A stretch of 64,000 nt of DNA from Monosiga brevicollis MX1 (taxonomy: Eukaryota > Opisthokonta > Choanoflagellata > Craspedida > Salpingoecidae). The notes below the pieces were generated by a model, which saw only the letters and a list, made by a program, of their open reading frames with translations, was not told where the DNA came from and did no database searches. A program made the translations under genes and the position numbers. Of this stretch, positions 1 through 13,300 are shown in pieces. The stretch is from NCBI RefSeq assembly GCF_000002865.3, contig NW_001865043.1:761203-825202 (forward strand), in the 5' to 3' direction. The stretch's first letter is position 1. Each line of letters begins with the position of its first letter.

Positions 1-204
1 GACGTGAAGGGGCGCATGGTTCCATGTGGTCCATGACGGCAGGCGGTCTTGATCTACGCCGCTGAACGACCTCAATTTCCAGCAGCGTCAGGCATCAGTG
101 GCCCACTTTGTGCTGGGCTGGACAGTGGGCGTGCTCTTCTTTATTTTACCCCCGACTTGCCAAGCCGTCCTCTGTCACCACCACCACCAGCATCACACAT
201 CATC
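1..204 (+). other. 5' flank of the NF-X1-type gene
   Basis: The reading frame of the downstream gene stays open here as far as position 49. There is no in-frame ATG before 205, and the upstream candidates depend on non-ATG codons. This is most likely 5' untranslated or promoter sequence. A CACCAC-rich stretch lies just before the start codon. Confidence 0.4.
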
Positions 205-3200
205 ATGGACGGGACTCCAGACAACCGCCAAAGCGGGCCCGAACAGCGCGGTCGCGGTCGTGGTCGCGGCCGCGGTCGCGGCCGTGGCCGTGGAAATGGT
301 CGGGGTAACGGCCGTGGTCGCGGTCGCGACGTGCCAGACCCTGCGGCGGGCATCTCTGCCCTGGATCCGACTCGCGCTGCGTTTATTCCTGCAACTTCTA
401 CATCAGGGCACCATCCGACACGCCATGCTGCGACCTCAGCGAATGGTCACATGGACGGGCCGGCCTTGGCTGTGGCCGAGCCTGTAACCTCACGAGTAGA
501 GACGCAATCACAACACTCTGCATCAAAGTCCAAGGGCCGTCGTCACAAGCTGCCCACCAGCCACTCCGTACCCCAGCTGCAGCTTCCGACACCAACATCG
601 TCTGCTTCACCTTTGATGTTACCGGACCCAGTTTCCACTACGTCGGACCATAATTCAGGGCCGGTGACAGAGGCAGTCAGCCACAACGTTGGCCGCGAAG
701 ATGGGACCAAACGACCCCGCGGCCGTGGGCGAGGGCGGGGATCTGCCCGTGGGGCACATCAAGGCCGTGGTGGCCGTGAGACGGGCCGGCCAACCGCTCA
801 ATCTGCTGCCCGCGGTGGCAGCCGGAATCGCCGTGGCGAGAGCAGTTTGGACGAGCTACCTCCGAAGCTGGATGCGACAGCCCTGGCTGCTTTGAGTCGC
901 CAGGAGCGCTTGCGCTACGAACTCAATCAAGAACAACTCGAGTGCGTCACATGCCTGGAGCGCGTGCGCCGCCGCGACCCTGTTTGGTCGTGCCAACATT
1001 GCCACATCATTCTGCACCTGCGGTGCGCACGCCAATGGAGCAAGAATAGTATCGATCCTACTGGACCCCAGGGTGCAAGGCACTGGGCCTGCCCTGGCTG
1101 CCGCGAGCCCGTGAGCCGACTCCCAAAGAGTTATCTGTGCTTTTGCGGCAAGGAAGTGAACCCTCAGCTCCATTCCGGCTTTGATGCCCACACCTGTGGC
1201 AATGTGTGCGGTCAGCCTCGTCCCGAGTGCAAACACCTGTGCACCGATACCTGCCACCCTGGCCCACACCCGCCGTGTGGGCAGATGGTGCGTCAAGCCT
1301 GTCCTTGTGGTGCCACATCTCGCCAACTCCCTTGCAAGCGAGCACGCGAAGATGCCACCTTTACCTGCACCAACACCTGTGAGAAAACCCTGAGCTGTGG
1401 CCACCACAAGTGCCAGCGACGCTGTCACACAGATGACTGTGCCACATGCACCGTCATGGTTCAGCTCACCTGCTTTTGTGGTCGGGCAACACGCTCGGTT
1501 CCCTGTGGTTCAAGCCAACATCAAGCTGCCCTCGCCAATGACCTGCAGTACTCGTGCGAAGCTGTCTGCAACCATTTGCTTGACTGCGGCCACCACCATT
1601 GCGCAGAAACTTGCCACCCTGGCCCCTGTGCACCGTGTGCCCTCTCCCCAGAGCGTGTCAAAACGTGCCCGTGTGGCCGCTTGCCTCTCCGCATGCTGCT
1701 TCGAGGACAACCACGCACCGCATGCACAGACCCTGTGCCCACTTGCATCGGAGTTTGCAATCAGACGCTGGCATGTGGTCATACCTGCCCTGCCAAATGC
1801 CACAATGGACCCTGCCCCCCTTGTCAGGAGCGCGTTGCACTGCAATGCGCGTGCAGTGCCACTCAGCAAGAGATGGCCTGTTTCGAAGTGGCGGCGCTGG
1901 TAGCCCAGCAAGGCAGTCCTGAGCTGCGTTGTGATCGTGAGTGCCGCCACTTTCTCAGTTGTGGGCGCCACCGCTGCGATCGCATCTGCTGTCCCGGGCG
2001 TACACTACCACCCAGCGCAGATGCAGATCTACACACTTGCATGGAATTTTGTGGGCGCCGGCTCAAATGCGGCTGTGAATGCGATCGGCTGTGTCACCGT
2101 GGTCGTTGCCCCGATACATGTGGCCGTGTGCTGCGGGAGCCCCTTTATTGTGCTTGTGGTAAAACTAGCATCCGTCCCCCGGTGCCCTGTGGCACTCCCT
2201 TACCTGAGTGCAAGTACCCCTGTCGAATCGCGCGCCCCTGTGGCCATCCAGTCAATCATCCTTGCCACCCGTCTGGCGAGTGTCCGCCCTGTGCCACTCT
2301 TGTTGAGCGAGGTTGTGTGGGCCACGGCACAAATATTACGGTACGTAACTGCAATTGCATTGGTCGGCGCGGATGGTGCACAAGGGAAGGCCTGGCTCAC
2401 CCTGTGTTCAACAACTGTTGCAGGGGCCTTGCTATCAGCAGACCCGAATTTGCAGCGACAAATGCGGCCGACCGCTGCCCTGTGGCGTGCACAGGTTGGC
2501 CTTGCCCGGCCGCACACTCCGGCCGCACACTCCGGCCGCACACTTGATTTGCTTCACCTTTTGAAGAACCAAAAGGCGTGCCTTCTCACACACCCTCGTG
2601 CACTGGTTGTCTGCCCCACTTCTCTCAGCTGCCCTTTCTTCTGTCACGAAGGGAGTTGTACGGAGTTAATTGCCGCGGATAGAGCCAAGCGCACGCCTGC
2701 AGGTCGCTCGACTACGCGCTCCAAGAAGCGGGTTACCGCCAATGTCAACCAACAGGTTTGCTGAAGGAAGGGATCGCTTTGTGAGCCATTGAGCACATAG
2801 GTTGCTCATATTCTTCGGTTTTTATCATGCTTTTCGAATCTGCAACAGTCATTGGTCAACAAGCCAGCTGCAGCCTGCGGTCTCAAGGTATAGGCGGGCG
2901 CCTTGGTCCTGCACTGCCCCTTTCTTGTCCGTAGATTGCGTCGCACCCATGACTGACTCATCAACTGTTGTTCATTGCATAGTGTGGCCGCCTACGAGCC
3001 TGTGGTCACCCTTGTGGTCTCGACTGCCATGGGGATGAGCCCTGCCCGGATGTGGCTTGCGCTGTCAAGGTTTCGCGCCGCTGTCGCTGCGGTCATCGAC
3101 AGGCCACAGCAGCTTGTAATTATGGCTTGCCTGCCCTGGCAGAAGGTTTCAAACAGGCCTTCCAGCGCCGTGCTGAACTTGAGGAGAAGCAGACCCTCGA

Positions 3201-4026
3201 GGTTGGAGGTGCTGAACATTTGGCTCGCCCCATCCCTGTGGCTTCAGAATTGGTGACGCTGGCGTGCGACGTGAGCTGTGATCGACACGAAGAACTACTG
3301 AAGCGCCAACAACGCAACGCTCAACTAGCGCAGTCTCTTCAAGTCTTGCACAAGCCCACAGATGGGCGCTTGGTTGATGAGCCTGAGTATTCCGAGTTTT
3401 TACTGCATCAGGTACCCCCCCCCCCCCACCCTCTTTTTTTTTTTTTTTTTTCCTTACTTTCCTCCCTTTCCGTTTTTGTTTCTTGTGGCTTTTGTCCTGT
3501 ACCCCCATTTGTCCCTTGCGCTTTCCTGACGCGCCTTGCTGATACGCTCGTTCAATAGGCGCGAATCAATCCTGAGCTGGTTGCTGAGGTTGAAGCCAAG
3601 CTATCACAATTTGTTCTTGACAACAATCGCCGCGAGGTATTGCCAATGGAGCTGGCCCCGTCCTTGCTCCAGCAGCAAGACTCGCCGATGCTCACTTTCA
3701 TTTGTCTCCATTTCTCATATCAGGAACGCCTGCGTGTGATGAAAAAGCAAGAACGACAACTCGTTCACGAGCTGGCTTTGAGCTACGGTAAATCGTGCTG
3801 ACTACAGGCATTTGTCAACCCGACCATCGGGCCTGGCCACGGTTCCCTCATTAAGCGCGATTCTTGCCTTGGCCGTCGCCGTGGCCGTGGCTACACCATA
3901 GGTCTAGTTTCCGAGTCGCAAGACCCAGAGCCCTTCCGAAATGTCGTACTGTATCGAGGCATTGCAGGAGAAGCAGCCCGCGTCCCTTCCGTTCGACTCT
4001 CCGAGGCCGCTGCTCACATCAAGTAG
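205..4026 (+). CDS. NFX1: NF-X1-type zinc-finger protein with R3H domain
   Basis: Seven exons join in phase: 205-2340, 2424-2494, 2629-2755, 2983-3411, 3559-3636, 3724-3787 and 3902-4026, giving 1,009 residues. Order of parts: an RG-repeat tail (about residues 12-42) with a second RG-rich patch near 170-200; a RING/PHD-like Cys/His module near 247-298 (begins CVTCLERV, ends CPGCREP); a long series of NF-X1 fingers of the form CxxxCHxGxCPPC to about residue 830; then an R3H-like region ending in the DPEPFRNVVLYRG motif. The family binds nucleic acid; human NFX1 is a transcriptional and mRNA regulator with E3-ligase-like features, and NFXL1 is the other candidate. The start is the first in-frame ATG. 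The R3H part is spread over three small exons, so an intron-unaware reading would end at 2547 and miss it. NFX1 versus NFXL1 was not settled. Confidence 0.85.
2508..2546 (+). repeat. 13-bp tandem repeat, three copies
   Basis: The unit GGCCGCACACTCC occurs three times, the last copy diverging at its end. It lies just inside the second intron of the NF-X1-type gene, immediately after the donor at 2495. Confidence 0.85.
3412..3452 (+). repeat. Poly-C/poly-T tract in an NFX1 intron
   Basis: A run of C followed by about 18 T, beginning right after the splice donor at 3412. It is pyrimidine on the sense strand of the host gene. Confidence 0.9.
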
Positions 4027-4387
4027 CTGCCGTCTAATTCGTGTCTGTGTCAATCTCTCTTCCTCCTCTGACAGCTGCGTGCCATGAAAGCAGGGATGGG
4101 GAAGCACGCCCCATGTCATTCTGGGTTGGAAGAAATCGTCAAATTGAGCACAAACAGCTTTTTGAATCTTTCATAACCACACGCGTTTCTGTCAGTCATC
4201 GATGATGACATTTGCATTTTCCTTCCATTTGGTCGTAGCGAACTGGCTTTGATCCACCATCCGGGTGGCGCTGCTGCTTCAGGGATCGGCAAGGCTCGCG
4301 ACGCATGCGTGTGGCATTTGCGGCTGCAAGAGGGCCGGCCTTGTCTGGGCGTGACACCAGAGCGTGCCGCTTCACCCTTCACCGACC
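4027..4387. other. Intergenic region between NFX1-type and ABCF genes
   Basis: This interval separates the NFX1 stop from the first in-frame ATG of the ABCF gene. No convincing exon was seen. The open reading frame on the opposite strand (4116-4421) has no family resemblance. It presumably holds the NFX1 3' end and the ABCF promoter. Confidence 0.5.
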
Positions 4388-7355
4388 ATGCGATGTTGTA
4401 TCGCGGCTGACCAGCTCCCATCGCGGCTGGAGCCCTTTGGCTTCGCCCCGGATGTGGCAGCCTACATCACTGAACTCTTGGCTGACGTGGAGCAGGAAGT
4501 CGAGGATGTGCGACAGGTGAGCAAACGAATGATGAACAGCAGGCATTATGGTTGTAGCTGGGAAGCCTTACTGTCGATCAAGTCCCGGCTTGATTCGGCA
4601 ACCTCACGCCTGGCTCCCGTGTCCGCTGATCTAGGCCCTCGAGGCGTTTGAGGACGAGGCACAATGCCAGGCCTTTCCCGCTGCAGTGAGTCGCTTTATC
4701 GAGTTGGCAACAGCTGGCCCGTCCAGCCATGCCGCGCCGGAAAGCGACCCTGCCGTTTCCGCCACTCCTGTGCGGCTGGATGCATCCTCCCTTGCCGAGC
4801 TCAAATACAACGCCGCCCAGCCCGACCCGCCGTCCTCGCTTCATGCATCTGCTGATCATGCATTTGGAGTAACCGTGTCCTCCACTGCAGATCAACATCA
4901 ACCGCATTTGAAGTCCCATCGGAACCGTCGGAAGCAACGACGAGCCCGTCAAGCCACAAAAAATGTGGATAGCTCAGATCATGCTGAGCACGTCGATGCC
5001 ACGGGAACAACAACCACCGCGACAGAGGATGGGGGCAACGAGCGTAAGGGCTACAATGCACACCAATATTTGGATCGCTCTGTGCACCCCTGAGACAAAC
5101 AGCCTCACGCCAGCATGCCTGCATTTGTTTCGCGCCTGTACCTCGTTCTAGTCATGATCTCGAGCGAGCAATCGCGCTTTCACGCAGATCAAGACGGCGA
5201 GTCACGTGAGGTGCTTGTGCGGCGCTTAGACATCTCCTTCATCGGTGGGCCTACCCTGCTCGAGGGCGCCACTCTCAAATTTCAACCCGGCCATCGGTAT
5301 GGCGCGCCTGAATTGGTTTTTCGCGTGCTAGCTTTTTGCCACATTTCACGTTGTCAAATCACAAATAGCTATGGTTTCATCGGACCAAACGGCTCTGGCA
5401 AGTCGACGCTCTTGCGGGCCATTGGTGAACACCGCATCCAGGTTTGCTTGCCCCAGCGCAGAACCTCGAACGCCCTTGTACTGCTTTGTTTTGCTCTTCA
5501 CCGCGTCAGCCAGCTGGCTCGCGATGTTTTTGTTGTTTTCCTTGTGCTCTTTCATCTGCTCGTTCTTTCCTTCTCTTGACCAAGAGCCAACTCATTTGCC
5601 CCACTCACCCATGGCTGACATGAATAGAATCTACCTCCCGACCTCCGCACACTCTTCATTGACCAGGAGGCAACCTTTGTGAACTGCCCTCTTGTGGACT
5701 TTGTCGTACAGGGAGATGCTGACCTCGTGCGCATTCGCCGCCAAATCCAAAATGTGCAGGATGGGCTTGAGCAAGCCAGTGGCGATAAACTCTCTCAACT
5801 CATGGATGAGCTCGAGCTTATGGATGGTGTGGGCCAAGCCCCAGAGGATCGTGCGCGTGCTGTGCTTCGGGACTACGGTTTTTCGACAGCCATGCTGTCC
5901 ACGAATCTGCATGAGCTCTCCGGAGGCTGGCGCATGCGTGCAGCGCTGGCACGAGCCACCTTCAATCCGCCTGAAATACTTCTGCTGGACGAACCAACCA
6001 ATCACCTTGACCTTGAGGGCATTGAGGAGCTGGAACAACGCCTTGAGCAACTGACGTGCTGTGTTCTAGTTGTGTCGCATGACAAAATGTTCCTTGACCA
6101 CGTGTGCACGGATATCGTACATCTCAAAGATCGCTCGCTCCACTATTTCCACGGAAACTTGACCGCTTATCAGAACCACTGTGAGGAGACGTTTCGAAAA
6201 CAGTTGCGACAATACGAGTTGCAAGAGCAACGTCGCGAGCATTATCAAAAAACCATTGACCATGCCGTGCAGCACGCTCGGCGTACCGGTGACGACAAGG
6301 CGTTGGGTCTCGCGGCATCGCGCAAGAAGAAGCTGACCGAACGACTGGGCCCCGATAAGCGTGAGGATGGCAAGAAGTGGAAGAGCAACGTCCGACGAAC
6401 CGCGCGTAGTCTCAAAGACTATGAAAATTGCATAGATGGCACGCGCCAGGAGGTAGGAATTCATCTCATCAACCGCCATCAGCCTTTTGTCGCATGTTGG
6501 CGCCTTTTTGAAGCTGGTGTTGGGGTTCGACTTGGGCTTACACGGATCTGATTTGCTCGGAAAGGTGGAAGCGCCAAGGAAGGCCAAACCGCTGGCCTTC
6601 AAGGCAAGAACGCCCAATGTGGCAGCGCAAGGCTCGGCCCACGTCGTACTTGACACCGTCGCCTTTGCGTATGCGCAGGACGCCCCGCTGATTCTCAATA
6701 ATGTCTCATTGCGCGTGGACGTCGGTGATCATGTGGGCCTTGTGGGTGCGTGACAAGCCGAGCTGCGAGAGTCATTTGCCGCGCTCACTCAAAACATGTG
6801 ACGCTCTTCGACGTTCTCACCTGTTCTTTTTCTTCTTGCTGCCGTGCAGGTCGTAACGGCTCGGGCAAATCAACGCTTCTTAAATTGATTCGAAAAGAGC
6901 TTGCGCCAACGCGGGGGCTGGTCGAAATTGATCGACACGCCTCCATGGGTGTGTTCGAGCAGCAACACGTGGATGCTTTGGATTTGACGCAGACGCCACT
7001 GGGCTACCTCGCCGAGTGTTTTCCAGATGAGAAAGAACAAGAGCTGCGAAATCATCTGGGAGCCTTTGGCTTGGCCAAGCGCTCACAACTACCCCTGCAC
7101 TTATGCTCTGGGGGTCAGCGCTCGCGGCTCGTGCTCGCCAAACTGTTCTTGGAAGCGCCGGCCCTTCTCATTCTCGACGAGCCGACGAATCATTTGGACT
7201 TTGATGCCATTGATGCTCTGGCAGAAGTGCTAGCAGCGTATGCGGGCACGGTCATTGTGGCGTCGCACGACCGTGCCTTTTTGCAGACGGTGGCCTCCTC
7301 GATCTTCCGCTTGTCAAAAGGCACCCTGTCACGCCTTGACACAAATTGGTCGTGA
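4388..7355 (+). CDS. ABCF-family ATPase (ABCF3/GCN20-like)
   Basis: Exons 4388-4516, 4635-5043, 5188-5296, 5369-5441, 5628-6452, 6514-6745 and 6850-7355 join in phase to 760 residues. There are no membrane segments, as expected for this soluble ABC subfamily acting on ribosomes or in the Gcn2 pathway. NBD1 has Walker A GPNGSGKST (about residues 219-228), signature LSGGW (about 338) and Walker B LLLDEPTNHLD (about 361). NBD2 has Walker A GRNGSGKST (about 595), signature CSGGQ (about 678) and a second LDEPTNHLD (about 699). Both catalytic glutamates are present. Between the NBDs is the basic linker typical of ABCFs. An N-terminal extension of about 200 residues, including a Lys/Arg-rich stretch, resembles the ABCF3/GCN20 layout more than ABCF2, so ABCF3-like is favoured but not proven. 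The start is the first in-frame ATG; the frame upstream opens only with a GTG codon. Confidence 0.85.
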
Positions 7356-7586
7356 CGCACTGTTGCTCATAAGCCACATGGCTTGATTTAGAATCATGCT
7401 CCCACGTCATGGGCTGCACAATTGTGCTGTGAGAAACAAGCTTGATTATCAATTTGATGAAAGGCGAAATGTCAAACATTCACTCTGCTCAGATGACCAA
7501 TGACAGTTCAAAAAAAAAAAAGTCTTTTAACATGTTCCTTGCGTGTGTTCCATTTTTTTTCCCCCATATACAACACACCCCATCCA

Positions 7587-8235
7587 TCAAGATTCAGCAG
7601 TGGGATCACGCAACAGGCGGACCCCCTGGCCCAGGAGTCGCTTAATCATCACGGCTCGAATAGCAGCGGCTTCGGCTGCACCGTATGCAAAGGATGATTG
7701 TCCGAAGTTCAAGCACAACGATGTGCTCGATGCGGGCCATAACATGCGTGTCGGGGAGTATCGTTCCAGCAAAGCATCTGGCACTGCCTCAATGCACTCG
7801 TCTACACATGAGACAACCAAAGCAAAGCAGGTGAGAAAGCTGAGTCCATGTATGTATGGCAAGTGGTCGGACGGCGCCAGCAAAGCAAGCGGAGTGGGGC
7901 GAACCTAGCGCATGGCCATTGACGGTGAGCATGACCTGGCATGAAGTTGTCAAACCGATGCCAACTACCTCAAGTGCTTTTTGACTGGATTGGCACACAT
8001 GGGCGGGAAGACCGATGCCATCCCGGGACCACAAAATGGTCGGCCCACATTGGACTAAACCCCTGCTCCAATCAACCGTCACGCCACAAGCATCGCCAAC
8101 GTCATCGGCATAGCCGAGCCAGCTAACTGTCTCTCCGGCCACATGCGTCGCCTACGTAACAGGGCCAAAGCAAAAAGGAAATGCATTTATAATCACCCGC
8201 CTACCACGGTCCATACAGGCTAACACACACACGGA

Positions 8236-8294
<59 letters not shown>

Positions 8295-10341
8295 GAAGGA
8301 AAAAAAAAGAGAGTGCCATCGCCTGCTCACCTCAAAGTACATGACAAGATCGGCGGCTGAAAGGGTGACTGGGGCAACCAGCAGTGGCATTTCGCGCAAA
8401 GTCAGGGGCACACGCTCCTCCAACTGAGGCGGCCGGGGCGCGAGATTGAGCGCTTGATCCCAAGGGCGTGCCTCCTTTGGGAACCAGGCATGTTCAAAGA
8501 GAAAGTGTGCCTGGAAAAAAATATTCAAGGTCAAGGTCAAGTTCTGTGAGTGCTATGGCCAAACAAAATGCACACGATAAACAAACGCTGGGGGCGCGTA
8601 TGTTCATGTTCGAGGTGACACCAGATGGCACAAAAAAAAAGCCAACCTCTTCGCCCGTTGCCAAGGAGGCACACGGATGCCAACGCTTGTACTTGTTGAT
8701 GCCTCGAATTGCGATGCCCAGGTACTCATTGTTCACCTGAAACGCCATTGTCCCCGCGTCCAAGTCCAAGATGGCTACAACAACGTCCCCTGCAAAGGTA
8801 TAAAAGGTGACGATCGATATATTGAAGGCAGGTAGGAAAACATTTGGCGTCAGCAAAGACGAGTAAACTTGCACGTCAAACCGCCAGCGCAAATGAGGTA
8901 CGGGCGGGGGGCATTCTCAAATTGAGAACACGCCCGCAGAAACAGCGCCAGCCAGAAACGCACCGGCACTCCAGGCACGCCCGTAAGACAGATTCCCGCC
9001 AATCAGTTGCTCGCGTCCATCGTGCCAGATTCGAAGCCTGACAAAAAAAAAAAAGGGGGGGGGGGGGGGGGGGGGGAAAAAAAGGGTCCNNNNNNNNNNN
9101 NNNNNNNNNNNNNNNNNNNNNNNNNNNNNNNNNNNNNNNGGGGGAGAGAGGGGTCACAAGAATGAAAGCACAGCCAAAATGAATGCGATGGAACAAGCTT
9201 GGCACCACTGATCTCGAACTGTGAATCTGAAAGCCACGTACCTCTCGCCGTCGAAGCTATATGAGTCACGAGTATCACCGACTCCACAAGCATCTCGCGC
9301 GTGGAAGCGAGCCCCACTAGTGCACCAGCCAATCTATAGGTGTTGGAGCGACCATGTCGATCAAGCGTGGATAAGCAACTCCAGCTGATCTTACAACAAA
9401 ATCGCAAGGGGCAGCCGGTCAAGTGCCCATTGTTTCATCGAACATACCTGAGTTACACTGCTAGATTCAAGGCGAACGCCAAACGCCCAGATGCCGGAAG
9501 AGTGGGCAGCACCGTCTAGCACCGCTGTTTCATACGTCCAAAAATCATTGCGTGCCTGCACAACAAAAGTAGTGTGATCGCCGTATGAATCGAAAGCAGA
9601 GCAGAGATTGACGCCCGCCCCCCAACCCCAACCCCAAGCGCTAAGGAATGATGAAAATTGATTCAGAACAAACCGTCAATGTTCCGTGATCCCACAGCAA
9701 ATGACTCGTGCTCATGTTCGATGAGAGGTACGGGATGAACGCAGCGAGAGTGGAGCTCTGTGAGCCTCGGTGTGCCACGCTACCCCGCTTCGGCGTGCCT
9801 CGGGCAGACGTGCGTCGGTTTAGCATGAGCTTGTACACCTCGCGAGCGTGAAGGTTGAGGCAAGTGGCCACGTTGAATGCCGTAGATGGGCTGGGAACAG
9901 CCAACAAGGCCATCCACAAGAGGGAGGCCGTGCCATGTATTTCATCGCTCAAGCGCGTCTCATCCTTGAGTTCATCATCATGATGATACAGGCTTGCTAA
10001 TGACACGACCAGAATGTCCAGGTAGCTCGTCATAATGTCACCGTACAACCTATGGAACCGCGACGGGCCCGTCAGCAAGCTCAAGCAAGACGGCGGTGGA
10101 CATGGCAGAAATGACGAGCGCATACAAGACTCTGGACACATACATGGCACGCTGCATGGCGTCAAGATGGGATTGAATCTCTTGCGCATCATCGCTTTCT
10201 TGAAACAGGCCTAGAATAGACCCATTCTTGTCGGTGGTATCTTCTGCCCAAAGAACAGGCCATCATGGGTCAAGATGAGATCAATGAGGTACCGTCGCAG
10301 TATGCCACCACTGCTTGGGCTGCAGGGCATGCAACATGTGG

Positions 10342-10374
<33 letters not shown>

Positions 10375-13300
10375 CACCATAGTGTGGTCTGGAAAGCGCA
10401 ACGCCCAAGTAGGCGAGACAACAACAGAACGTACGACAAATGCTCGCTTCAACGGTCATGTTGGGCTCCAGGCTCCGATTCATCGTGCTGACGATAGAGT
10501 GTTCGAGCTGCTCAAGCTCGAGTTGAGAAGCCTCGAGATTATCAGCATGGGCTGTCAAGGGAGACAATTCCTGGTCATCCTCGGCCATCTCTTGGAAGCT
10601 CAATGTGGCCTCACGGTTATTCAAGCGGCCGGCATAGCCCAAACGAGACTGTGCCGCGGCTGTTGCATCTAGACGCAGGCGCAGCAACCCGTCCGATTGA
10701 TCGAGTGGCTCGGCTGTGGTCAAGGATTCTTGCGATGCCATACGCCCATTGGATACGGCTCGCGGCACTGGGCGCTCTGTGGCGAGCGCTGAAAAGGAAG
10801 CCTGTGATTCGAGCAGACTGCGGGCCGGCGAGAATGCCTCCAAGCCATCATCAAGATCGCGGCGCGAGGCGTTGTCAAATGTAAAAATGCGATGCGATGA
10901 ATCGGCGCCGGTGGTATAAGCACGTGGCCGTAATTGCGGCGGCGGCCGACGAATGGCGCTCGTGTCGTCGGCTGAGCGACGGGCTGGGCGCCCAGAATCC
11001 TGAGCAGCAGATACCATGGCATGCCTACCCACGAACAATGGCCGAGCAACAAAGGGGGAAGTTCGGATATGAAATGAGCTGGGCTTAGCGCTTCCACGCA
11101 ATGGTCACACGATATCACACGACCCATTGGAGACGACGCAGGGAACGCAAGGAACACAGCAAAAGGACAAGAATAGGCGCCACCATTCTGAAGTCAAAAC
11201 CTACATCAAGTCGTTATGGGTGCCCTGCGAGGCCAAAGCAAACACTTGCTCGGCTGTTTCGGCCGCGGGCGTAGAGGGAGCACTGCGCCGCAGCGAAGGT
11301 GCACTGCGGCTGCGATGCTGCGCATAGCTTTGTGGCGTGGAGGGCGCGCTGAGGCGCCCACGGCTTGAGTCATGATCAGAGTTTTCCACCAGTGGAGAAA
11401 GCACGCGTTCATCCACGTTGTGTGCAAATGTCACAGATCTGAGCCGCGTCATGGGGCGTGTTGCTGAAAGGGAGGCACACAAAGCAGGATGAGAAAGCAA
11501 GGGGCGAGATCAGATATCGTTTGGTCGCCCTATGTCGACAAGCCACACCGCTCATGCGCAGTCATGAGACGTACCGTTCAACCGTTGATGAAAAACACGG
11601 CCACGCTCGCCATCGCTCTCCTCTGGACTCTCAGTATCCGGCTGCGTTGTGTCGCTGTTGGCCACGCTAACGTCACTCATGCGAGACGGCCTTCGGGGCA
11701 AATGAACGTCAGGCAGCACAAAATGGCTGCCATTCGCGGTGGAAATACCTGCAACACCCGTGTCAGAAGATGCTTCAAAGAGACCATCGTCGTTGTCATC
11801 GTCATCCTGCTCAAATTCAAAATCTTGAGGGCCATTAGGATCATCGTCCTCCTCTGGCTCCTCTATTTCTCTGTCTTCGTCCTCCACCATGGCCGGCCAG
11901 TTATCCCCGCCCGAGATCGGTTCAAGCGGAGATGGTGCCGTGCGAGAGAGCCGGAAGGTGCTTGACTGAGTCGACGCCGTGCGGGAGGAAGGCTGCGCTT
12001 GTTCAAGCTCAGACCCAGATGGGTGATGTGCATCGGACCGGGCTGCGTCTGAAGCGACCTCGTTCTGGTTCGCCGAGAGTGACGAGGCCAAACTGCGGAC
12101 AGATTGATCGTCAACGGAGCGCACGGCCTCGCTGGATGACGCAGAGGGCTGTCTGTGACGTTGCGAGAGGGCATCGTCCTGTTCGAGCAAAGCAGCTACA
12201 GGCGGTACTTCTGCAGACTGGCTCGTACGTTCTCGATCCGAAGCTGGTAGGACTCCAGCTTCCGCATCCACAACGGCCTCAGCAGCGGCATGGGTTGGCA
12301 TGGCTGCTTGCAGGCTCATGGATGAGCGTCGTGCAAGTAGCGGAGAGACCAAGGGGTCCCCCAATACTGGATCGGTCCGCTCCGGTGGTGTTAGTCCGGC
12401 AGTAGCTGGGGCAGAAGCGGAATTTAGAATGGGCACGGGGGCAGACGCTACATTTAACAGGCGACCCGACTCGGGCGTGTCATCAAACACGGAGCCAAGT
12501 TCTCCTGAATCGGAAGAGCGGGCACCTCGGGCAGGCGCTGGCTCAGGCAAAGTTCGGGGCGATCTCGTTTCCCGATGGAGAGGTGCACGAGGCACAGGTG
12601 CCTCCAATTGAATGTCGCCTGCTGACGCTGAACGGGCGGTGCGAGGCGGAGTCGGCGCCTGCGTAAAAAGGCGCACGCCCGATCGGCAAGAATGCATGAA
12701 AACGAGGTGAGACATGTCATCTGAGCAACTCAATGGGTATGAAGGGCATTGCTGGTTGCAGCAAGCAGACACAAAATGCTTCCTGTGGATAAAAAGGATC
12801 ATTCGAGTGTGTAGCATGCACTACACACTGACCGGATCGGACTGCATCAATGGAAAGCGATGCACGCCAGGATTCACGACAGGGCGCCGGGCTGGAATCG
12901 GGGCTGCAGGGGGAGTGATGCAATGGTGTGAGCTCAAACCCCTACAGGAGCTGAATTGTCATGCGCTCACATCATCCGAAGATTACGTAAAGGGTCTGCG
13001 CACGCACCAATGTTGAGAGTAAAGTTGTCAAGGCTCGAGTCGTGCTCAGACTGCAGCCAAGGCTGTCGGCGCGTGAGCAGAGGGGTGGTAGGGACGCCAG
13101 GCTCGTCCTCCAGATACGAAGGGTCATTTGCCACCGGACCGGAAGAGCGTAGTGGACGACTGCGCTTGGGAGTGCTCGAATTTGGCGCTTGAAGCTGTCA
13201 ACAAGTGTGGTTTTGTGCATGAGTGGGGCGCAAAGCAGCTGTTTGACAATTCATCTGGGGCGAACACCCCAAAGAAAGCACACACATGTAATTACCCACC

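Noticed and set aside
4116-4421. A 101-residue open frame on the - strand
   Set aside because: It overlaps the ABCF start region and the intergenic gap, has no recognisable domain and no neighbouring exons.
9670-10192. Suspected second frameshift in the armadillo/SPRY gene near 10070
   Set aside because: A canonical intron on the - strand (donor GTATGT near 10140, acceptor TTCCATAG near 10050) joins AMQRAM to LYGDIMTSYLD in phase, so no frameshift is needed.
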